DNA of 14,969 bases from Bacillota bacterium. Lineage in GTDB: Bacteria > Bacillota > Clostridia > Oscillospirales > Ruminococcaceae. Every line of letters starts with the position of its first letter. Position 1 is the first letter of the stretch. This document shows positions 5,692-10,648 of this stretch, one piece after another. The DNA lies in the NCBI GenBank assembly GCA_023395435.1, contig JAEWZG010000104.1, positions 1 through 14,969 of the forward strand, read 5' to 3'. A program made the translations under genes and the position numbers. Below the pieces are notes generated by a model. It made no database searches, was not told the DNA's origin, and worked only from the letters and a program-made list of their open reading frames with translations.

Positions 5692-7314
5692 TTAATACTT
5701 GCTGTCATCATCATCAAGGTCAATCTTTAAATCCCCGCCAAACTGAAAATCGGAACTGGATTGCGTATTACCACCGAATGCAAATTCATCTGCCGGAGTG
5801 GATGATGCGCTACCACCGAATGAAAATTCATCGGCTTGTTCTGGGGCTGGTATTGTATTGCTACCAAAAGCAAACTCATCGGCTTGTGAAGGCGCTGGTG
5901 TCGCATTGCCACCGAATGAAAACTCATTAGCTGGTGCTGAACTTCCGCCAAAAGCAAATTCCTCAGCAGGAGCTGCTGAACTTCCACCAAAATCAAAACT
6001 GTTTAATGAGGTGCTTGAAAGCCCACCAAAGCCACCTGTCATTACTGCACTGTCTGCACCACTAAAAAGCTTTTCCTTATCACCAAGTCTGAATTTTGCA
6101 ATCATGTTTGTTAGTAGCAATGACTGACCTGAAAGCTCTTCACTTGCGGCAGCACTTTGTTCTGCTGTTGCTGTATTTGTCTGAACTACTGCTGAGATCT
6201 GGTCAATACCAGTGTTAATTTGATGAATTGATTCTGCCTGATTCTCAGATGCCTTACTAATACTTTTAACTATATCATCAATATCTTTTGACATATTAAC
6301 AATTTCAGCAAGTGATTTTGCAGTCTGCTTTGCTATTTTAGAACCGCGGTCAACAGTTTCAACTGAACCTTCGATCAGTGCTGTTGTCTGTTTCGCAGCT
6401 TCTGCACTCTTAGCGGCAAGACTTCTTACTTCATCAGCAACAACAGCAAAGCCTTTACCGGCTGAACCTGCTCTTGCAGCTTCAACAGCGGCGTTCAGAG
6501 CAAGAATATTGGTCTGAAATGCTATATCATCAATAACCTTAATAATCTTTGAAATTTCATTTGAAGAAACATTTATTTCTTCCATAGCACCAAGCATCTT
6601 GTTCATGTCATCATTACAAGAAATAATGTTAGCCATTGTATTATCAACTATACTTTCAGCCTGTTTTGCTGATTTAGCATTATTATTAATCTGTTGTGAC
6701 ACATCGGAAATTGTAGCGGATAGCTCTTGAATAGCACTTGCCTGTTCAGTTGCTCCCTGTGACAATGCCTGTGCGCCATTTGACACCTGATTTGCACCGT
6801 TGTTTACCTGATCTGCTGCATTTCTAATATTAGAAAAAGTATCAATTAATGATAAAAGAATTGTATTGAATGTACTCTTAATTTTTATAAAATCGCCATT
6901 GAAAGAACCATGAACCCTGTCGGTAAGGTCGCCTTCAGAAATATTAACAAGTGCATCTGTGATTTTTGTTATGTATAACTTTAAAGAATTAACTGTATCC
7001 TGCAATGCATTAGTCAATTCATATAATTCGTCCTGCGTCTTTGGAATATTGACAGGGTCGGTTAAATTACCATCTGCCAATGATTTTAGTCTTTCACTTG
7101 CGCTTTCAAGAGGTTGTGTTATTTTGTTAATTGATCTCCTTACAATCATAAAGCTAACAGCCAATACTATTAAAGCACAGCCAAAACTTATTAAAATGGC
7201 AAGCAACAAATTAGTCCTGTCTCTAATTGTTAGTGCAATTGTAATTGAAACTATAGCAGCCGCCAAAGTTGACAACATGCTTAGAGCAAGAAATTTAGTT
7301 TTAATAGACTTCAT
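5692..7314 (-). CDS. Methyl-accepting chemotaxis protein with minimal extracellular part and FxFG-repeat tail
   Basis: This 540-residue chemoreceptor passes signals to the CheA/CheW array. Two membrane helices (about 8-29 and 36-58) are separated by only about six residues, so there is no extracellular ligand domain. A HAMP domain (about 59-112) and a second HAMP-like segment (about 115-160) follow. The signalling coiled coil has the conserved tip DIAFQTNILALNAAVEAARAG (about 263-283) and GKGFAVVADEVRSLA. Methylation-type pairs occur at E190/Q191, E385/Q386 and E392/E393. From the tip to FRL (410) it aligns gap-free with my memory of E. coli Tsr, suggesting a 36-heptad class. Residues 439-528 hold seven FxFG units and the end is acidic (DLDDDD). 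ATG follows GGGAGG by 6 bases. It has its own promoter and terminator, so it is monocistronic. Confidence 0.95.
   Translation of the reverse strand: MKSIKTKFLALSMLSTLAAAIVSITIALTIRDRTNLLLAILISFGCALIVLAVSFMIVRRSINKITQPLESASERLKSLADGNLTDPVNIPKTQDELYELTNALQDTVNSLKLYITKITDALVNISEGDLTDRVHGSFNGDFIKIKSTFNTILLSLIDTFSNIRNAADQVNNGANQVSNGAQALSQGATEQASAIQELSATISDVSQQINNNAKSAKQAESIVDNTMANIISCNDDMNKMLGAMEEINVSSNEISKIIKVIDDIAFQTNILALNAAVEAARAGSAGKGFAVVADEVRSLAAKSAEAAKQTTALIEGSVETVDRGSKIAKQTAKSLAEIVNMSKDIDDIVKSISKASENQAESIHQINTGIDQISAVVQTNTATAEQSAAASEELSGQSLLLTNMIAKFRLGDKEKLFSGADSAVMTGGFGGLSSTSLNSFDFGGSSAAPAEEFAFGGSSAPANEFSFGGNATPAPSQADEFAFGSNTIPAPEQADEFSFGGSASSTPADEFAFGGNTQSSSDFQFGGDLKIDLDDDDSKY
5731..6000 (-). 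repeat. Seven FxFG repeats in the chemoreceptor tail
   Basis: The encoded segment (residues 439-528) repeats the unit [DE]-F-[ASDQ]-F-G-[GS], with the first Phe at 440, 453, 465, 481, 497, 511 and 523, spaced 12-16 residues. Linkers are rich in Ala, Pro, Ser, Thr and Asn and look disordered. At DNA level the units are clearly related but diverged, so the motif appears to be kept at protein level. Confidence 0.85.
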
Positions 7315-7350
7315 ATTAAACCTCCCATTAATTCGCTTAAATATGTATAC

Positions 7351-7379
7351 ATTATATCATTAGTCTGTTTAAAATACAA
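7351..7379 (-). promoter_or_regulatory. Chemoreceptor promoter
   Basis: The minus strand has -35 TTGTAT (7374-7379, weak), a 17-base spacer and an extended -10 TGATATAAT with TATAAT at 7351-7356. It looks like sigma-A rather than a flagellar sigma-D promoter. A 14-bp palindrome overlaps its -35. Confidence 0.65.
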
Positions 7380-7389
7380 TATATATTGT
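7376..7389. promoter_or_regulatory. 14-bp palindrome ACAATATATATTGT, possible operator
   Basis: A perfect palindrome lies in the divergent region between the chemoreceptor and PHP-domain genes, overlapping the chemoreceptor -35 box. It could be an operator, but AT-rich palindromes also arise by chance. No regulator gene is next to it. Confidence 0.35.
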
Positions 7390-7424
7390 CCGAATAATAC
7401 AAAAATATTTATGTTAATCACATA

Positions 7425-7453
7425 TTGTTTAAAATTGATATATAGTTTATAAT
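7425..7453 (+). promoter_or_regulatory. Promoter of the PHP-domain gene
   Basis: A -35 TTGTTT (7425-7430), a 17-base spacer and a perfect -10 TATAAT (7448-7453) stand just upstream of the AAGAAGGAG ribosome site (7462-7470). Confidence 0.68.
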
Positions 7454-7479
7454 ACAGTTTAAAGAAGGAGTGATTTTAA

Positions 7480-8151
7480 TTGTTCAGATACGAAACACAT
7501 ATGCATTCAAGCGAAGCAAGCGCCTGTGCAACAAATGATATTAACAAAATGCTTGAAAAGTATAACAGCCTTGGCTATACAGGAATTATACTTACAAATC
7601 ATTTTTTTAACGGCAACACATGCGTCCCTCGTAATATGTCATGGAGAAATAAAATTGAACTTTTTTTGTTACCATATGAAAAAGCAAAAATTAAAGCAAA
7701 GGAATACGATATGGACATTTTTTGGGGTTTTGAATATAATTATTATGGAACAGAATTTTTAATATATGGCATTGATAAGGAATTCTTAATAAAACATCCT
7801 GAAATTATGAGTTTAACACTCTCTGAATTTATAAATCTTGTTCATGAAAATAATGGAATTGTTATTCATGCACATCCTTTCAGAGAAGCTTCATATATAA
7901 GAGAAACAAGACTTTTTCCAGAACTTACTGATGCTGTTGAGGTTATTAACGGATCGCTTGTGGGAACTAATTTTAATGATAAAGCCAAAACCTATTCAGA
8001 GAAGTACAATTTGCCACAGACTGCTGGCTCTGACTCACATAGTACTAACCATTCCCGCTTTTGTGGCATGGAATTTCAACACCGATTAAAGAATATAAAT
8101 GATTTTATTTTATCAATAAGGAACAGAGAATATTCTCTATTTTTAATTTAA
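7480..8151 (+). CDS. PHP-domain metal-dependent phosphoesterase
   Basis: This 223-residue PHP-fold hydrolase binds two or three metals and typically cleaves phosphate esters. Motifs: ETHMHSS (H7, H9), TNH (H41), WGFEYNY (E85), VIHAHPFR (H130, H132) and GSDSHS (D185, H187). These cover all the expected metal ligands, so it should be active. Substrates in this family range from histidinol phosphate to nucleotides and trinucleotide-like phosphates, and the sequence does not choose. The start is TTG 7480-7482, 9 bases after GGAG. The next ATG (7501) would delete the first metal histidine, so TTG is favoured. It is probably cytosolic. It begins the rightward run of surface-polymer genes, but a functional link to them is not shown. 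Confidence 0.9.
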   Translation: MFRYETHMHSSEASACATNDINKMLEKYNSLGYTGIILTNHFFNGNTCVPRNMSWRNKIELFLLPYEKAKIKAKEYDMDIFWGFEYNYYGTEFLIYGIDKEFLIKHPEIMSLTLSEFINLVHENNGIVIHAHPFREASYIRETRLFPELTDAVEVINGSLVGTNFNDKAKTYSEKYNLPQTAGSDSHSTNHSRFCGMEFQHRLKNINDFILSIRNREYSLFLI

Positions 8152-8162
8152 AATAATAATTC

Positions 8163-8197
8163 CCCCTTATCATTGCATATAAATGCTTAGAAAGGGG
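8163..8197 (+). promoter_or_regulatory. Possible SD-masking hairpin before the deacetylase gene
   Basis: CCCCTT (8163-8168) can pair with AAGGGG (8192-8197), which is the ribosome site of the 8205 gene; an inner GCAT/ATGC stem (8175-8178, 8183-8186) could stack inside. This may tune translation of the deacetylase. It is predicted by eye only, and could instead be a weak terminator remnant. Confidence 0.4.
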
Positions 8198-8204
8198 TTG
8201 TTTT

Positions 8205-9068
8205 ATGTTTTCCAATTCAAGAATCAAATCAGTCTTTTTATGTATTATTGCTATTATCTTAGCAATAATTGTACTTATTCAGATAATTTCTGTTTCTGCG
8301 GTAAATATTGATGCAGAAAAAGGTATAAAGGTCCCTATAATTATGTATCATAGCGTTCTGGATAGCGAAAGACGCTCCGGTGATTTTGTAATCTCCACAA
8401 AAACGCTTGAAAATGATCTGTTATACCTAAGGCAGAATGGTTATTCTCCTATTCTTATAAGTGATTTAATTAATTATGTTAATAATGATGGATCTCTGCC
8501 ACAGAATCCCGTTATACTGACTTTTGATGATGGCTTTTATAATAGCCTTGCTTTTGTTCTTCCACTTCTTGAAAAATACGATATGAAGGCAAGTGTTTCT
8601 GTCGTTGGTTATTATTCAAAAGTAAACAGTGAATGCACTGATAAAAACCCATCTTATGCTTATCTGACATGGGATGATATTCTTGACCTTTTAAGGACAA
8701 AACGTATTGAAATTGGCAATCACAGCTTTAATATGCATTCTCATACAAGCAGGCGTGCAGGAAGCAAAAAAAACAAATATGAAAGTGAAGACGACTACTA
8801 TTCATTATTTTTAAGGGATACTCTGAATCTTCAGGATATGCTCAAAACAAATTGTGACTATCAGCCTTATTTTTATACATATCCTTTTGGGTTCTACTGT
8901 GAACAAAGCGAAAAATACTTAAAACAAATAGGATTTAAAGCGACACTGACTTGCGAGCAAAAAATGAATTATATTACAAAGGATCCAAATAGCCTTTATC
9001 TTCTCGGCAGGTACAACCGACCAAGTGGAATTTCAACTGAGGAATTTATGAAAAAAGCCCTGAAATAA
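8205..9068 (+). CDS. Membrane-anchored polysaccharide deacetylase (NodB/CE4 domain)
   Basis: The 287 residues start with a short basic stretch and one hydrophobic helix (about 8-31), a signal anchor placing the enzyme outside the membrane. The NodB domain follows: VPIIMYHSV (43-51), the catalytic and metal motif TFDDG (106-110, D108 base and D109 ligand), GNHSFNMHS (H173 and H178, metal ligands) and YTYPFG (224-229). It would remove acetyl (or similar acyl) groups from an amino sugar in peptidoglycan or another wall polymer. ATG follows AAAGGGG by 7 bases. It is 53 bases after the PHP gene, possibly in one transcript. Which polymer it acts on is not visible, but the GT2/YfhO pair that follows makes a glycosylated wall or membrane polymer a fair guess. 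Confidence 0.92.
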   Translation: MFSNSRIKSVFLCIIAIILAIIVLIQIISVSAVNIDAEKGIKVPIIMYHSVLDSERRSGDFVISTKTLENDLLYLRQNGYSPILISDLINYVNNDGSLPQNPVILTFDDGFYNSLAFVLPLLEKYDMKASVSVVGYYSKVNSECTDKNPSYAYLTWDDILDLLRTKRIEIGNHSFNMHSHTSRRAGSKKNKYESEDDYYSLFLRDTLNLQDMLKTNCDYQPYFYTYPFGFYCEQSEKYLKQIGFKATLTCEQKMNYITKDPNSLYLLGRYNRPSGISTEEFMKKALK

Positions 9069-9103
9069 TACTGTTGACATGCTTTTTTATGACATATTTC
9101 ATA

Positions 9104-9132
9104 TTGACTTTTGTGGTAAATTTATGTATAAT
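9104..9132 (+). promoter_or_regulatory. Promoter of the four-helix protein/GT2/YfhO genes
   Basis: A -35 TTGACT (9104-9109), a 17-base spacer and a perfect -10 TATAAT (9127-9132) lie 40 bases before the next start. It marks a new transcription unit, at least partly independent of the deacetylase. Confidence 0.82.
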
Positions 9133-9171
9133 TTTTATGTCTTTTAACATCTTATAAAGGATGTGAAATTT

Positions 9172-9639
9172 ATGTCAGATGTGCAAAAGCAGTTTAAAAA
9201 GCTTGATCAGAAGGCTGTGAAGCTTCAGCATCAATGTGAAAAAAACTCACAGTATGCAAAAACTAAAAAAACAAAGAATTTGCTTCGCTTAGTTCTTTTT
9301 ATCATATCTATTTTTGTATGCGGTGTTTGTATTTTTATTGTGCTTAATAAAGTTATTGAAAACAGCTTTACAGATAATTTTAAATTTAGCTATACACCAT
9401 CAGTTTTAATCAGTTTTTTTATCATTGCGGGAATAACATCGATTTTCTTTATGAAAAAGAAATTTATCGGAACAGCTATTATTTTACTGTCTATTATTAA
9501 TCTGGCACTGGCAATAAAGCTCTTCTCAAATAAAAAATTGATAGAAGAGAATTTTATAATAATTATTTTCTGCTCGGCTTTAATTATTTGTTCCCTGATT
9601 ATTCTTATTAAAGCTTACAGAATAAAAAGACTAAAATGA
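9172..9639 (+). CDS. Four-helix membrane protein, unknown family
   Basis: I do not recognise this protein. The 155 residues comprise a charged, probably helical N-terminus (about 1-37, Lys/Gln-rich, cytoplasmic by the positive-inside rule) followed by four hydrophobic segments (about 39-61, 77-94, 98-114 and 125-145) and a basic C-terminus. I chose ATG 9172, 11 bases after AAAGG. A GTG at 9163 is only 2 bases from that site and would add three residues. It has its own strong promoter and is followed after 55 bases by the GT2 gene, with only a weak hairpin between. Size and four-helix topology resemble GtrA/GtcA-type flippases, but the GtrA sequence signature is absent, so that role is only a positional hypothesis. 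Confidence 0.78.
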   Translation: MSDVQKQFKKLDQKAVKLQHQCEKNSQYAKTKKTKNLLRLVLFIISIFVCGVCIFIVLNKVIENSFTDNFKFSYTPSVLISFFIIAGITSIFFMKKKFIGTAIILLSIINLALAIKLFSNKKLIEENFIIIIFCSALIICSLIILIKAYRIKRLK

Positions 9640-9645
9640 AAACCT

Positions 9646-9670
9646 GCCCTTGTACTTTTGCTACGAGGGC
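9646..9670 (+). terminator. Weak terminator or attenuating hairpin before the GT2 gene
   Basis: GCCCTTGTA (9646-9654) pairs with TACGAGGGC (9662-9670), 9 bp including one G:U, around a 7-base loop. The tail TTATGACTT is not a proper T-run, so termination is probably partial at most. It may set the ratio between the four-helix gene and the GT2/YfhO genes. Confidence 0.5.
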
Positions 9671-9694
9671 TTATGACTTAAAAAGGGGTAAATT

Positions 9695-10648
9695 ATGCTT
9701 TCAATTATAATTCCAGCCTTTAACGAAGAAGGCAACATCAGCAGAATAGTATCCGTTATTGATAATCTTATGGTTGAAAATAAAATTGATTATGAAATAG
9801 TTTTTGTCAATGATGGTTCAAAGGATAACAGCTGGGCTGAAATATCTGCTGCTTCAGAAAATAATTCTAATATAAGTGCAATCAACTTCAGCAGAAATTT
9901 CGGTAAAGAGAGCGCTATTTTTGCCGGACTGAAATTTGCAAAAGGAGATGCATGTGTACTTATTGATTGTGACTTGCAACATCCACCTAAAAAAATTGTA
10001 GAGATGTATCGCGTATGGGAAAACAATGATGTTGATATTGTTGAGGGAAGAAAATCCTCGCGAGGAAAAGAAAATTTTATCTATAGATTATTCTCAAAAA
10101 CATTCTATAGAATGATAAGCAAGGAATCTGGCATCGATATGCAGAATGCTTCTGATTTCAAGCTTATGAGCAGGAATGTTGTTGACGCACTAAATGAAAT
10201 GCCTGAAAGACTCACCTTCTTCAGAGCTATGTCAAAATGGGTTGGCTATAAGACGGAAATTGTTTATTTTGATGTTGAAAAGCGTGAAGTCGGCGAATCA
10301 ACATGGTCTGTACGCAAGCTTTTTAAATATGCTATAAACTCAATAACATCCTATACAAGTGCGCCAATGCAAATTGTTACAGTTATTGGAGTTATAACCT
10401 TCATTATTTCTGTAATTCTTGGAATTAACACTCTATACAATAAGATCTCAGGAAAGTCACTTGAAGGATTTTCTACAGTAATTCTTCTTCAGCTTTTCAC
10501 AAGCAGTGTAATTATGTTCAGCCTTGGTATAATCGGATACTATCTGTCAAAGATTTATGAAGAAATAAAACAAAGGCCAAGGTATATTATTAACGATAGA
10601 ATAGAAAGTAAAAAACTAAAAGTAAAGGAGAACACAGATGACAGATAA
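9695..10648 (+). CDS. GT2 polyprenyl-phosphate glycosyltransferase (CsbB/DPM1-like)
   Basis: The 317 residues form an inverting GT-A glycosyltransferase with a membrane anchor. SIIIPAFNEEGNI (3-15) is the nucleotide-sugar strand, VNDGSKDNSW (38-47) follows, and LIDCDLQHPP (89-98) carries the metal-binding D91-x-D93. ERLTFFRAM (171-179) and the VGESTWS segment (199-205) are typical of the polyprenyl-phosphate subfamily. Two C-terminal helices (about 226-246 and 262-284) hold it in the membrane. It would transfer a sugar from a UDP- or GDP-sugar to undecaprenyl phosphate on the cytoplasmic face. ATG follows AGGGG by 6 bases. The YfhO gene overlaps its end by 11 bases, matching the csbB-yfhO arrangement of Bacillus. 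The sugar is unknown; GlcNAc is the Bacillus precedent. Confidence 0.93.
   Translation: MLSIIIPAFNEEGNISRIVSVIDNLMVENKIDYEIVFVNDGSKDNSWAEISAASENNSNISAINFSRNFGKESAIFAGLKFAKGDACVLIDCDLQHPPKKIVEMYRVWENNDVDIVEGRKSSRGKENFIYRLFSKTFYRMISKESGIDMQNASDFKLMSRNVVDALNEMPERLTFFRAMSKWVGYKTEIVYFDVEKREVGESTWSVRKLFKYAINSITSYTSAPMQIVTVIGVITFIISVILGINTLYNKISGKSLEGFSTVILLQLFTSSVIMFSLGIIGYYLSKIYEEIKQRPRYIINDRIESKKLKVKENTDDR

Noticed and set aside
5798..6127. 109-residue + strand frame with repeated LPPNENSS-like units
   Set aside because: It is the antisense shadow of the FxFG repeats in the chemoreceptor gene; the repetition is inherited from the real gene and there is no ribosome site.
6959..7363. 134-residue + strand hydrophobic frame opposite the chemoreceptor N-terminus
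   Set aside because: Its hydrophobicity mirrors the membrane helices coded on the other strand; it has no ribosome site and runs across the chemoreceptor promoter.
7381..7411. Possible sigma-D flagellar-type promoter for the chemoreceptor
   Set aside because: A TAAA is present on the minus strand, but the downstream element does not match GCCGATAT; the extended -10 sigma-A promoter is better.
8125..8138. AGAGAATATTCTCT palindrome followed by T-rich sequence as a terminator of the PHP gene
   Set aside because: With a real loop only about 5 A/T-rich pairs remain, and it lies inside the coding sequence; too weak to call.
9074..9079. Second TTGACA upstream of the four-helix gene
   Set aside because: No -10-like hexamer lies 16-18 bases downstream; the TTGACT/TATAAT pair at 9104-9132 is far better.
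9172..9639. Naming the four-helix protein a GtrA-family flippase
   Set aside because: Topology and context fit, but the GtrA N-terminal sequence signature is not visible, so only a hypothesis is reported.
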